DNA from: Candidatus Bipolaricaulota bacterium
Lineage (GTDB): Bacteria > Bipolaricaulota > Bipolaricaulia > UBA7950 > UBA9294
Direction: 5' to 3'
NCBI GenBank assembly: GCA_026390345.1
Contig: JAPLGD010000031.1
Location: 1-41,354, forward strand
Length of the DNA: 41,354 nt
This document shows, one piece after another, positions 9,126-17,218 of the stretch. Made by a program: the position numbers and the translations under genes. The notes beneath the pieces are model-generated. The model searched no databases, was not told the DNA's origin, and was given only the letters and a program-made list of their open reading frames with translations. Position 1 is the first letter of the stretch. Each line of letters begins with the position of its first letter.

Positions 9126-10099
9126 GTCGACCACACCTCTGGGTTCACCAAGTATTGAGGCCGCCTCCCGGCCAAGACGTCGAGGAGGCCCGCCGCGGCG
9201 TCCACCGCCATGCGCACCATCGCCTCATGCGTGTGCGCGGACATATGCGGGGTCAGAACGACGTTGTCCATGCGGAAGAACGGGTGATCCGCCGGCGGCG
9301 GTTCGACCGCATACACGTCGGTCCCCAGTCCGGCGATCCGCCCCGTCTCAAGCGCTCTCACGAGCGCAGGCTCGTCCACGACCTCGCCCCTCGCCAGGTT
9401 GACGAGGAAGGCCGTCGGCTTCATCCACCCGAGTTCGCGCTCGCCGACCATCGCTCGCGTCTCCTCCGTAAGTTGGCAGTGAAGGCTGATGAAGTCGCAC
9501 GCTCGGAGGAACGCCTCAAGGTCGCCGACCAACTCAACACCCTCCGGAGCGTTCTCGGGCTTCAGGTACGGATCGAACCCGAGGACCCGCATCGAGAAGG
9601 CGGCTCGCGCCTTCCGTGCCACCTCACGCCCGATCCGGCCGACTCCGACAATCCCGAGGGTCTTCTGCCAGAGCTCCGTCCCGATGTACTCGTTGCGTAC
9701 CGAGAACCGCCCCTCGCGCGCCGCGCGATCCGACGGCACGAGTTTCTTCGCAAGCATGAGCATGAAGGCGATGGCATGCTCCGCCAGCGGCTCAAGGTTC
9801 GAGTACGGCCCGTTGACCACCGGAATACCGAGTTCGGTCGCCGTGTTCATTGCAATGCGGTCGACGCCGACCCCGTGACGTGCGATGACCTTGAGGTGCT
9901 TCCCGGCCCGCACGACGGCATCGGAGATCTTCGCCGTGCGCACGACAAGTCCGTCGCAGTCTGCCACCATGCGTACGAGCGTCTCTTCCTTGGTGTCCGG
10001 AGCGGACACCAGTTCCATACCTGCATCCCGCAGGAGTTGCATGCCCTCCTCGGCGATCGGTTGTACGAGGAGAACCCTCTTCTTCGTCTCCGTCTTCAT
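9122..10099 (-). CDS. D-2-hydroxyacid dehydrogenase (phosphoglycerate-dehydrogenase-like), copy 1
   Basis: NAD(P)-dependent reductase of 2-oxoacids to (R)-2-hydroxyacids, or the reverse; SerA-like but without a regulatory ACT domain (325 residues). Visible are the nucleotide motif GIVGVGRIG, the catalytic Arg in NLARGEVVDE, Glu in DVYAVEPPP and His in LTPHMSAHTHE. Strong SD (GAGGAG, 4-5 nt) before the ATG at 10099. Placed directly upstream of porGDAB, it may be a reductive outlet for the same 2-oxoacid; biosynthetic phosphoglycerate dehydrogenase is less likely from context but not excluded. The second dehydrogenase at 11134 is only distantly similar. Confidence 0.9.
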   Translation of the reverse strand: MKTETKKRVLLVQPIAEEGMQLLRDAGMELVSAPDTKEETLVRMVADCDGLVVRTAKISDAVVRAGKHLKVIARHGVGVDRIAMNTATELGIPVVNGPYSNLEPLAEHAIAFMLMLAKKLVPSDRAAREGRFSVRNEYIGTELWQKTLGIVGVGRIGREVARKARAAFSMRVLGFDPYLKPENAPEGVELVGDLEAFLRACDFISLHCQLTEETRAMVGERELGWMKPTAFLVNLARGEVVDEPALVRALETGRIAGLGTDVYAVEPPPADHPFFRMDNVVLTPHMSAHTHEAMVRMAVDAAAGLLDVLAGRRPQYLVNPEVWST

Positions 10100-10108
10100 C
10101 TCTTCTCC

Positions 10109-10216
10109 TCACCCGGAGCGCCGGTCGCGTGGCACGGACGCGGTCTCTACGAGTCGCACCCCGAGGAGCAGGAGGACGAGGGCAGCGAATCCCGCCAACG
10201 TCCTGCGCCTCGCCAT
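10109..10216 (-). CDS. Possible 35-residue single-span membrane peptide
   Basis: Short ORF in the 218-nt gap between the DUF3830-like gene and the hydroxyacid dehydrogenase gene. The product starts MARRRTLAGFAALVLLLLG: an Arg-rich N-terminus and one hydrophobic stretch, then a polar tail. GGAG lies 4 nt before the ATG, and its TGA overlaps the SD of the next gene, as is common inside operons. There is no family assignment, and a GC-rich chance ORF remains quite possible. Confidence 0.35.
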   Translation of the reverse strand: MARRRTLAGFAALVLLLLGVRLVETASVPRDRRSG

Positions 10217-10317
10217 GCCACTCCGACACCTCGGGCGTTCCCGACGATCCATTCCCCTCACCCAACTCTCTTCGTCTCCGGGCGCTCCCGCAGGAGCGCC
10301 CGCATGCCCGCGCCGCC

Positions 10318-11118
10318 CTAGCGGAACAGGTCGGTGACGGCCTTCCACGGAATCTCGGTGTCGATCCAGAAGCACAGCCGGTACACGTAGCGGATCGCGA
10401 GCTTCAGGATCTCGTCGAGCTCGGCCGCGCTCTTGAGCGGCGTCTTCAGACACTCCGCCACTTCGCCGATCACCTTCGACGAGTCCTCGAACCGGTAGTA
10501 GCGCGGCCACTGCTCCGCGTACGCCGCCAGAACCCCGCCCGCCACCTTCGACATCGTCACCGTGTCCACCGCTCCGCTCTGGTGGATCACCCGAAGCCGA
10601 GTGAGCGCGTCGGAGACACCGCGGACTTCGGCGTCCGCGTAGATCTTCACGGACCCGCTCTGCTCAAACGCCCCCAACACCTTCGACAGGTTCGAGACGT
10701 CGCGCGGCTTCTTCAGCCACATCGCGTTGATCTCTTTCTCGAGCAGGCCCTTCGCCTCTGCGTAGGTCTTCGTCGCCACCTTACGCCTCCTACCCTCCAT
10801 GTTCGTCTCCACAACCCCAAACCGGCACGTCGGTCCCAACGGACCGTTCGGACCCGGGGTGTCATACCACAGGTTCAGGGTCTGCATACGCGCCCACCAC
10901 CCAAGGTCTCCCACCCGCACCGGCGCGAAGTTCTCCGCCGGTGCCTCCAGCTCAAGCTGCGCCATGAACTCGTGATTGCACAGCTTGGCGTGGTGCACCG
11001 TCGACTCGAGCGGCATGCTCTCCCACAGCGCCTTGCAGATCTGCGGAGCCTCGTCCCACAGCAGCCTCACGAGCGCCTTCTCCCCGGCAATCTCGATCAG
11101 CATCTTCCGTTCGTCCAT
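10318..11118 (-). CDS. DUF3830-like (cyclophilin-like) protein with an extra C-terminal domain
   Basis: The first about 130 residues match the two small DUF3830-like proteins of this window: LLWDEAPQ, VHHAKL, VGDLGWW and LWYDTP align with LLxxxAP, VxHAK, GD and YYG in the others. The DUF3830 assignment, a TM1367-type cyclophilin-like beta-barrel, is from recognition, not a search. Residues about 130-266 form a second, mainly helical region that I do not recognise (AGGVLAAYAEQWPRYYRF, KLAIRYVYRLCFWID). Good SD (AAAGGAGAAGGG) before the ATG at 11118. Lies between two D-2-hydroxyacid dehydrogenases. Function unknown; binding of the pathway substrate or a partner enzyme is only a guess. Confidence 0.8.
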   Translation of the reverse strand: MDERKMLIEIAGEKALVRLLWDEAPQICKALWESMPLESTVHHAKLCNHEFMAQLELEAPAENFAPVRVGDLGWWARMQTLNLWYDTPGPNGPLGPTCRFGVVETNMEGRRRKVATKTYAEAKGLLEKEINAMWLKKPRDVSNLSKVLGAFEQSGSVKIYADAEVRGVSDALTRLRVIHQSGAVDTVTMSKVAGGVLAAYAEQWPRYYRFEDSSKVIGEVAECLKTPLKSAAELDEILKLAIRYVYRLCFWIDTEIPWKAVTDLFR

Positions 11119-11133
11119 CCCTTCTCCTTTCCC

Positions 11134-12117
11134 CTACCGGGTCCGTCCGTGCGGGACGACGCCTCGATTGACCAGGTGCGTCGGCGCATGTCCCTCCAAC
11201 AGCTGGTTCACCTGCTCGACGATCGAGCCCTCGGAGTTCGCCTTGGACTCCTCCGTATTCCACGCCATGTGCGGCGTGATCAGGACGTTGTCGAGCGTCG
11301 TGAGCGGGTGCTTGGGCTCGATCGGCTCTACGGCCAGTACATCGAGTGCCGCCCCCGCGATCTTCTTCTCCTTCAGGGCGCGGTAGAGACCTGCTTCGTC
11401 GACGATCCCTCCGCGCGAAACGTTGATGAGCAACGCGCTCGGCTTCATCCGCGCCAGCGAGTCGTAGGAAATCAGGCCACGCGTTTTCTCGGAGAGAGGC
11501 ACGTGGATGGACACGACGTCCGACCCCGCCAGGAGCTCGCCCAGGGTCGCGCTCGCCGCGCAGCCGGCGACGGGACTCTTCGCTCCGACAAGGGGGTCGA
11601 AATACGATACAGCCATCCCGAGCCCAAGGCCCTTCTGCCCCACGAGTTGGCCGATCTTCCCGAACCCGACCAGTCCCAGCCGCCTCCCTCGCAACTCAAT
11701 CCCCTTCAGCAGTCGTCTCCCGTTCCAGTTCTCGGATCGCACGCAGTCGGCGCCTTGCGGGATGTGCCGCGACAGCGAGAAGGCAAGGCCGATCGCGAAC
11801 TCCGCGACCGCGTTGATGCAGTAGTCGGGCAGGTTCGCCACATAGATGCCGAACTCGGTCGCGGCCTGGAGATCGACGTAATCAACGCCGATGCTGCAGG
11901 CCATGATCCCGCGCAGCCAACGCGCGCCCGCAAGCACCGAGCGCGTAATCTGAATGTCGACGTCCGCGATCAGGACGTCGGCGTCGGCAACGGCCGCCGC
12001 CAGTTCCGTCTCGTTCCGGCACTGGGGGTTCCGCACCTCGGCCACACTCGAGAACGTCCGCTGCTCTCGCTCAGCGTTGCTGTACGGCTTCAGGAGCACC
12101 GGTTTCTTCCCCGCCAT
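11134..12117 (-). CDS. D-2-hydroxyacid dehydrogenase, copy 2
   Basis: NAD(P)-dependent dehydrogenase of the D-isomer-specific 2-hydroxyacid family (327 residues from this start). Motifs: GLVGFGKIG for the nucleotide, NVSRGGIVDE with catalytic Arg, DVLAVEPIEP with Glu, and ITPHMAWNTEES with His. I chose the ATG at 12117 because AGGAAGG then lies 6 nt upstream; the GTG at 12123 abuts the SD. It differs clearly from the copy at 9122-10099, so the two probably act on different oxoacids or in opposite directions. It follows the permease gene dppC by 18 nt. Confidence 0.9.
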   Translation of the reverse strand: MAGKKPVLLKPYSNAEREQRTFSSVAEVRNPQCRNETELAAAVADADVLIADVDIQITRSVLAGARWLRGIMACSIGVDYVDLQAATEFGIYVANLPDYCINAVAEFAIGLAFSLSRHIPQGADCVRSENWNGRRLLKGIELRGRRLGLVGFGKIGQLVGQKGLGLGMAVSYFDPLVGAKSPVAGCAASATLGELLAGSDVVSIHVPLSEKTRGLISYDSLARMKPSALLINVSRGGIVDEAGLYRALKEKKIAGAALDVLAVEPIEPKHPLTTLDNVLITPHMAWNTEESKANSEGSIVEQVNQLLEGHAPTHLVNRGVVPHGRTR

Positions 12118-12135
12118 ATCCACCCTTCCTTGCGT

Positions 12136-12993
12136 CTACGTCTTAGCCGTCCGGGGATCGACTAGATCCCGGATCCCGTCCCCAATGAGGTTGAAGCCCA
12201 GGCAGGCCACGAGGATGGCGAACCCAGGGAACGTCGTGTACCACCAGGAGTAGAGGATGTACGACCTCGATTGGCTGATCATCGCGCCCCACTCGGGGCT
12301 CGGCGGCTGGGCGCCCAAGCCGATGAACCCGAGAGCCGCCGCGTACATGATGGTGGTTCCCACGTCGAGGGTTCCCTTGATCAGCACCGGCTCGAAGCAG
12401 TTCGGTAGCAGATGCCGGACGAGGATGCGCAGTCGGCCGACTCCGAGCGCCTTGGCGCTCTCGATGTACTCGCTGCCCATCGCCTGCAAGACCTGGCCCC
12501 GCATCATGCGCGCGTACCGCGGTACCCACACGATGCTGAGTGCGATCATCGTGTTGATGAGGCTCGGCCCGAGCGCCGCGGCCAACGCCATGGCCAGGAT
12601 CATGTACGGGAACGCGATGAGCACGTCGACGATTCGCATGACGATCTGGTCGAGCGCGCCACCGTAGAACCCCGCCAGGGCGCCCGCGAAACTCCCAATG
12701 GCCGCCGCGAGGAACACGACGACGAACCCAGTGATCACCGACACTCGGCTGCCGTAAATCACGCGGCTTAGGAGATCTCGTCCCAACGGGTCCGTCCCGA
12801 ACCAGTGTCCCTTCGACGGTGGTTCCAGGCGATGCGCCAAGTTGCTCTTGAACGGGTCGTAGGGCGCCAGCTGGCCAGGGAAGACAGCCATGACCAGGAC
12901 GCCGAGAACGATCAGAATCCCGACGACGAGCAGTGGCTTCCTCCAGATCCGGCGGACCTGCCGCCTCCAGCCTTGCATCGGTTTCGTCCTCAT
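12136..12993 (-). CDS. Peptide-type ABC transporter permease, DppC/OppC family (system 1)
   Basis: Inner-membrane subunit of a family-5 (dipeptide/oligopeptide) importer, 285 residues. An N-terminal TM helix (LLVVGILIVLGVLVMAVF) precedes the DppC hallmark HWFGTDPLGRDLLSRVIYG, then about five more TM segments and the ATPase-coupling EAA loop (EYIESAKALGVGRLR), ending IRDLVDPR. The start MRTKPMQGW at 12993 is chosen because the upstream part of the frame overlaps the dppB gene and is not membrane-like. SD is weak (GGGGACGGG). It overlaps the end of the upstream permease region closely, so the pair is co-translated. Confidence 0.93.
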   Translation of the reverse strand: MRTKPMQGWRRQVRRIWRKPLLVVGILIVLGVLVMAVFPGQLAPYDPFKSNLAHRLEPPSKGHWFGTDPLGRDLLSRVIYGSRVSVITGFVVVFLAAAIGSFAGALAGFYGGALDQIVMRIVDVLIAFPYMILAMALAAALGPSLINTMIALSIVWVPRYARMMRGQVLQAMGSEYIESAKALGVGRLRILVRHLLPNCFEPVLIKGTLDVGTTIMYAAALGFIGLGAQPPSPEWGAMISQSRSYILYSWWYTTFPGFAILVACLGFNLIGDGIRDLVDPRTAKT

Positions 12994-13013
12994 CCCGTCC
13001 CCATCCCGTCTGC

Positions 13014-14021
13014 TCAGCTGTAGCTGATGCGTGGATCTACCCAGACATACATCACGTCGACGATGAGGTTGATGAAGGCGTAGAGCGCCGTTGAGATGAT
13101 GGCGAACGCGACGATGGCCTTGTAGTCGAGAGCCATGATCGAGTCGACGGCGTAACGCCCCATCCCCGGCCAGGAGAACACGACCTCGGTCACTACCGCA
13201 CCGCCGAGCAGTGTCCCTGCGACTTCTCCAACCATCGTCAAGATCGGGATCCACGCGTTCCGCAGGATGTAGCGGCTCACGACCTTCGATTCCTTGAGGC
13301 CCTTGGCCTTCGCCGCCTTGACGTAGTCCAACCCGACGATTCCGAGCATGCTCGCACGCGTGATCCGGGCGACTCGCGCGATCTGCGCAAAGGCAAGAAC
13401 GAACCCAGGCATGAGGATGTGGAGAGCGCTGCTGCCCAACGCGGCCCAGTTCCCCGTCACGAGGCTGTCAATCAGGTAGGACCCCGTGATCGAGCGGGGA
13501 GGACTGATGTTCACACCAATCCGTCCCCCTCCCGGCAACCAGCTCAACCTGAGGTGGAACAGGATGATGAGGAGCAACCCAAGCCAGAAGACCGGGGTCG
13601 CCACGCCGAGCAGGGACACCGTTCGTGTGGCGTGGTCGAGGAGCGTGTTTGGACGCACGGCGGACACAACCCCGAGGAGCACGCCGACCACCACCGACAA
13701 GAAAAGCGCGAAGATGGTCAGTTCCACCGTCGCCGGCAGATACGCGCCGATGTCGGCGATCACCGGACGCCCCGTCACGAGGGACGTGCCCAAGTCGCCG
13801 CGCACCAGGTTTCCGAGGTACATAAGACACTGGATGTACACCGGCTTGTCGAGACCCCACTGCTGCCGCAGCTCGTCGTAGATGCGCGGATCGGCCTCCG
13901 GACCCGCTAGAAGGAGAACCGGATCGCCGGGCGCCAGGTGCATGATGCCAAACACCAGGAGCACGCCCGCAAACAGCGTGGGGATAAGGAAGAGCAGCCT
14001 ACGAACGATGTACGCGATCAT
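13014..14021 (-). CDS. Peptide-type ABC transporter permease, DppB/OppB family (system 1)
   Basis: First permease subunit of system 1, 335 residues, beginning MIAYIVRRLLFLIPTLF as usual for DppB. HLAPGDPV, GLDKPVYIQ, six TM segments, the EAA coupling loop (DYVKAAKAKGLKESKV) and the terminal WVDPRISYS are all present. SD AAGGA lies 6 nt before the ATG. It is separated from the SBP gene by a 190-nt gap that holds a strong hairpin (14151-14179). Confidence 0.94.
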   Translation of the reverse strand: MIAYIVRRLLFLIPTLFAGVLLVFGIMHLAPGDPVLLLAGPEADPRIYDELRQQWGLDKPVYIQCLMYLGNLVRGDLGTSLVTGRPVIADIGAYLPATVELTIFALFLSVVVGVLLGVVSAVRPNTLLDHATRTVSLLGVATPVFWLGLLLIILFHLRLSWLPGGGRIGVNISPPRSITGSYLIDSLVTGNWAALGSSALHILMPGFVLAFAQIARVARITRASMLGIVGLDYVKAAKAKGLKESKVVSRYILRNAWIPILTMVGEVAGTLLGGAVVTEVVFSWPGMGRYAVDSIMALDYKAIVAFAIISTALYAFINLIVDVMYVWVDPRISYS

Positions 14022-14150
14022 GACAGGTCCTTCCCGATCCCTCGCCTAGAGGAGGGCTGGGGCGGTCCCTCCAGGGTCCCTCACGCCCCAGCTCTCAGTG
14101 CCCGTCACTCCCCACGTGTTCTCTCCCACAGCCGCTCGACGGGGCTGAGA

Positions 14151-14179
14151 CGGGCCTCTTCCTTGCGGGAAGAGGCCCG
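14151..14179 (-). terminator. Intercistronic hairpin between SBP gene and permease gene (system 1)
   Basis: Perfect 12-bp inverted repeat, arms 14151-14162 (CGGGCCTCTTCC) and 14168-14179, loop of 5 nt. It lies just downstream of the SBP stop on the minus strand. No T-tract follows, so it is more likely a partial attenuator or a block to 3' exonuclease that raises SBP mRNA over permease mRNA than a full terminator. Confidence 0.7.
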
Positions 14180-14211
14180 GACTCCCCTCTCCCTAGGTGC
14201 TTCGCTTCCTC

Positions 14212-15792
14212 CTAGTCCTTGCTCACGAAGTAGAAGCAGGCGCGCCTCAACGTGTCGTAGACGAATCCGTGCACGTTGCTGCGCATCGCGAACGCCACTG
14301 GGATCTGGTACAGCGGAATGTTCACCGCCGCCGCCGTCCCGACGGCATCGAGGAAGGCGTAGAGGTGCTGGCGCGTGGCCGGATCCCAGATCGTCGTACC
14401 GTATTCCACCAGTTCCGCAACAATCGGTGGCGCGTCGACCCAACGGAAGCTGTACTGGCCGACTGCGGCCGGATGCGGGGGCGCGAGGTACTTGTCGAAG
14501 ATCGACGACGGGTCGCCCGTGCCCGAGGTCATCGTCATCAGGGACATGTCGAAGTCGGCGTTCAGCTGCTTCTCAAGCTCCGCAGACCACGCGAGGGACT
14601 GCAGGGTCAGCCGGATCCCGATCTGGCCCAAGTACTCCTGGATGAGCACGGCCTCCAGGTCGAACTCGGCTCGCCGCTCGGTCGCCCAGATCAGCGTTGC
14701 ATCGAAGCCGTTCGGATACCCGGCCTCGGCCAAGAGCTGCTTCGCGAGCGCCACATCGTAGGTTGGTCGCTGGCGCGTCGGGTCGTAGCCGATCATTCCC
14801 TGCGTCGCAACCCCGTACATCGGAAGGACGTGCCCCCTCTCGACCCCGTTGATGATCGAGTCGACGTCGATCGCGTGGCTGATCGCCTGCCGCACCTTCT
14901 CGTTGTTGAACGGTGCCTTGCCGCCGTTGAACTGAATCTCGGCGAAGGCCTGGAGAGGGTAGTACTCAACTTTGATGCCCGGCGCCGTCGCGAGCTGCCC
15001 GAGCAGGTCCACGGGGAGCTGCTCCGCAATGTCGACCTCGCCGCTCTGGAGCATGATCGCGCGCGTCGTCGCGTCCGGTACGATCCGCATCACGAGGCGG
15101 TCGACCTTGGCCGCGCACTTCACGCCCTCGACACCGCCCCAGTACTTCGTGTTCTTCGCGAGGATCAGGCGCTCGCCTGGGACGTACTCGGCGAACTGGA
15201 ACGGGCCCGAACCGCACTCGTTGCTGCTGAAGTACTCAGTCGCCCACGGGTCCGCCGCCGTCGCATGCTGCTGTACTGCGGTCGGCGATATGATCCCGTA
15301 GCACGCGTACACAAGCTCCGTCAGGAAAAGCGGATACGGCTTCGACAGCTTGAATCGCACCGTCAGGTCGTCGACGACCTCGATCGTCGAGTCCTTTCCC
15401 ATGTACCGCCACTGCGCAACGGTGTGGTTCCCGATCCCGACGATGCGGTCGAAGCTGAACTTCACCGCGGCCGCATTGAGCGGCGTTCCGTCGTGGAAGA
15501 CGATCCCGGACCTCAGCTGGAACGTCCACTGCGTGTAGTCCTCTGAGGCCTCCCACCACTCCGCAAGAAGCGGATACAGCGTACCGCCGTCGTCGGAGAA
15601 GACGAGCGTGTCATAGACGAGGTTCAGATTCTGGTACCGCCCCGAGTTCCCGCCCTGATGCGGGTCGAGGAACTTCGTTCCGAGCGACGGCCGCGCGTAC
15701 ACGAGATCGGTCGCGTACGCCGCTGCGACGAACGCAAGCGCCGTCGTCACGCCCAAGAGAAGCACTAGGGCCATCCTTACACTACGCTTCAT
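14212..15792 (-). CDS. Periplasmic/extracytoplasmic solute-binding protein, family 5 (system 1)
   Basis: Captures the transported solute (peptide, sugar or other; family 5 is broad) and delivers it to the DppBC channel. 526 residues with an N-terminal signal peptide (MKRSVRMALVLLLG..., likely cleavage after AAAYA). Family signatures include LLAEWWEASEDYTQWTFQLR, GIVFHDGTPLNAAAVKFSFD and MRIVPDATTRAIMLQSGEVD. The start at 15792 has a strong SD (GGGAGGAAGG); an upstream extension to 15888 lacks a signal peptide at its N-terminus. More similar by eye to the SBP at 25370 than to that at 33647 (shared LMRIxPDATTRAxML and GTGDPSS). Confidence 0.94.
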   Translation of the reverse strand: MKRSVRMALVLLLGVTTALAFVAAAYATDLVYARPSLGTKFLDPHQGGNSGRYQNLNLVYDTLVFSDDGGTLYPLLAEWWEASEDYTQWTFQLRSGIVFHDGTPLNAAAVKFSFDRIVGIGNHTVAQWRYMGKDSTIEVVDDLTVRFKLSKPYPLFLTELVYACYGIISPTAVQQHATAADPWATEYFSSNECGSGPFQFAEYVPGERLILAKNTKYWGGVEGVKCAAKVDRLVMRIVPDATTRAIMLQSGEVDIAEQLPVDLLGQLATAPGIKVEYYPLQAFAEIQFNGGKAPFNNEKVRQAISHAIDVDSIINGVERGHVLPMYGVATQGMIGYDPTRQRPTYDVALAKQLLAEAGYPNGFDATLIWATERRAEFDLEAVLIQEYLGQIGIRLTLQSLAWSAELEKQLNADFDMSLMTMTSGTGDPSSIFDKYLAPPHPAAVGQYSFRWVDAPPIVAELVEYGTTIWDPATRQHLYAFLDAVGTAAAVNIPLYQIPVAFAMRSNVHGFVYDTLRRACFYFVSKD

Positions 15793-15900
15793 GAGCCTTC
15801 CTCCCTTCCCATTCCTACGCGACTGTCCTTCCAGGATTCCGTTCTTCCGCGGCACTGGACCGTCGTCGGCCTTCCGAGACCGCACCACCTCCCGCCCCGC

Positions 15901-16302
15901 CTAGTCCTTGACTAGTCTGATGTCGGCCTTCTCCGTGCCGCGCAACCACACCCGATTGCCGACCTCTTCCAGTGTCTTCAGGTCCTTCGTCACGCGCCCG
16001 AACAGGTTGAAGTTGTACTTGTTCGTGATCTTCGGGCCGTAGTAGATACAGATGGCGCGCCAGTTCGGCATCACGTTGAACGCGACGTCTCCCTGCGCGG
16101 GGACAACGTTGTTCTCCTCGGGGACGTCCATCGACATCGCCTGGACGTACACCTCGTCCCCCGAGGACTTCGCGTGCCGAACCTCCAGTCCCACCAAGGG
16201 CAGCGCCTTCAAGAGCGCCGCACACGTCTTGGGAGCGTCCTTCTCCAGAAGCTCGACGATGAACTTGCCCCCGCGTTCGAATGTGATCTCCACTCTCTTC
16301 AT
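15901..16302 (-). CDS. DUF3830-like (cyclophilin-like) small protein, copy 1
   Basis: 133-residue protein (MKRVEITFERGGKFIVELLE...), all-beta by appearance, recognised as DUF3830/TM1367-like, a cyclophilin-like fold not known to act as a peptidyl-prolyl isomerase. Conserved points shared with the copies at 22540 and 10318: LLEKDAPK, VRHAK, QGDVAF and IYYGP. No signal peptide, so cytoplasmic. It sits 16 nt downstream of the nitrilase-like gene and upstream of the SBP gene. Biochemical role unknown. Confidence 0.85.
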   Translation of the reverse strand: MKRVEITFERGGKFIVELLEKDAPKTCAALLKALPLVGLEVRHAKSSGDEVYVQAMSMDVPEENNVVPAQGDVAFNVMPNWRAICIYYGPKITNKYNFNLFGRVTKDLKTLEEVGNRVWLRGTEKADIRLVKD

Positions 16303-16318
16303 CTTGGGAATCGCCCCT

Positions 16319-17206
16319 TTACGCTTGTGGAATAGGTTTCACGAGATCGGCGTACGTTTCCGGCCGCCGTTCCAGGGGGATGTGCTTGCGCCGCGACGCC
16401 CGCACGGCCTGGACCCTCGCCGGATCCACGAACCCGTACGCAATCCCTTCCGAGAAGCTCGGTACCCTGGCGATGATCTCCCCGCAGAAAGCGATCGCGC
16501 TGCCACCGGGGTAGAAGAGGTCGGCCCGAGGCTCGCCGTAGAACGCCTCCGGATGGACCGGCACATTCTTCGCCCAGCCGACACCGCAGGCCGCAGCCAC
16601 GTAGGCGTGCGTGAACCCCGAGTAGCACGCCACTTCAGTCCCCACGCCCGGAAAGCGAGCGCTGAAGTTCAGAGGCCAGAAGATGATCTCGGCCCCCTTG
16701 ACCTCCAGAATGCGCGGGACCTCAACCGCGATTCCCTCCATGTCCAGCATGATCCCGACCTTGCCGAACTCCGTGTCAAACACTCGGTACTCCGGGTCGA
16801 CCGGGGTGATGCCGCACCCCAACTCATGTTTGGCCGGGGCGTTCTCCGGGTGGGACTTGCGGATTCTTCCCAGCAGGGAGCCATTCGGACCGAGGAACGC
16901 GCACGTCGAGTAGAGCCGCCCGTCGTCGCCGGACTCCACAAGGGTTCCGGCGATGACGTAGATCTCATGTTCCGCGGCCGCCGCGGCAAGCGCTCGGACG
17001 CTCGGTCCGTCCGGGACGGGCTCCGCGATCCGCGTCAGCTTGCCGACGTCGTCCGAGGTCGGGACGCCCGTCAGGAAGTAGTCGGGGAAGCACACAACCC
17101 TCGCGCCGCCGGCGGCCGCCCGTTCGATGAGCGTCACGGCTCCCTTCAGGTTGCGCTTCTTGTCGCTTCCGAGCGCTGACTGAGCGACGGCGATTCGCGT
17201 CTCCAT
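16319..17206 (-). CDS. Nitrilase-superfamily (carbon-nitrogen hydrolase) protein with altered catalytic triad
   Basis: 295 residues with the alpha-beta-beta-alpha nitrilase fold, the family that includes N-carbamoyl-amino-acid amidohydrolases. The usual Glu-Lys-Cys triad is changed: Asp42 stands where Glu is expected (VCFPDYFLTG versus FPE), Lys117 is kept (IRKSHP), and Asp155 stands at the nucleophile Cys position (VGIMLDMEG versus IGxxICYD). With Cys gone, ordinary amide or nitrile hydrolysis is unlikely; it could be a binding or regulatory pseudo-enzyme or use other chemistry. The alignment is by eye, anchored on FGKVGI and VKGAEII. ATG at 17206 with SD GGGGGAG that overlaps the upstream stop; the operon partners are PreA-like and DUF3830-like. 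Confidence 0.85.
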   Translation of the reverse strand: METRIAVAQSALGSDKKRNLKGAVTLIERAAAGGARVVCFPDYFLTGVPTSDDVGKLTRIAEPVPDGPSVRALAAAAAEHEIYVIAGTLVESGDDGRLYSTCAFLGPNGSLLGRIRKSHPENAPAKHELGCGITPVDPEYRVFDTEFGKVGIMLDMEGIAVEVPRILEVKGAEIIFWPLNFSARFPGVGTEVACYSGFTHAYVAAACGVGWAKNVPVHPEAFYGEPRADLFYPGGSAIAFCGEIIARVPSFSEGIAYGFVDPARVQAVRASRRKHIPLERRPETYADLVKPIPQA

Positions 17207-17218
17207 GCTCGCTCCCCC

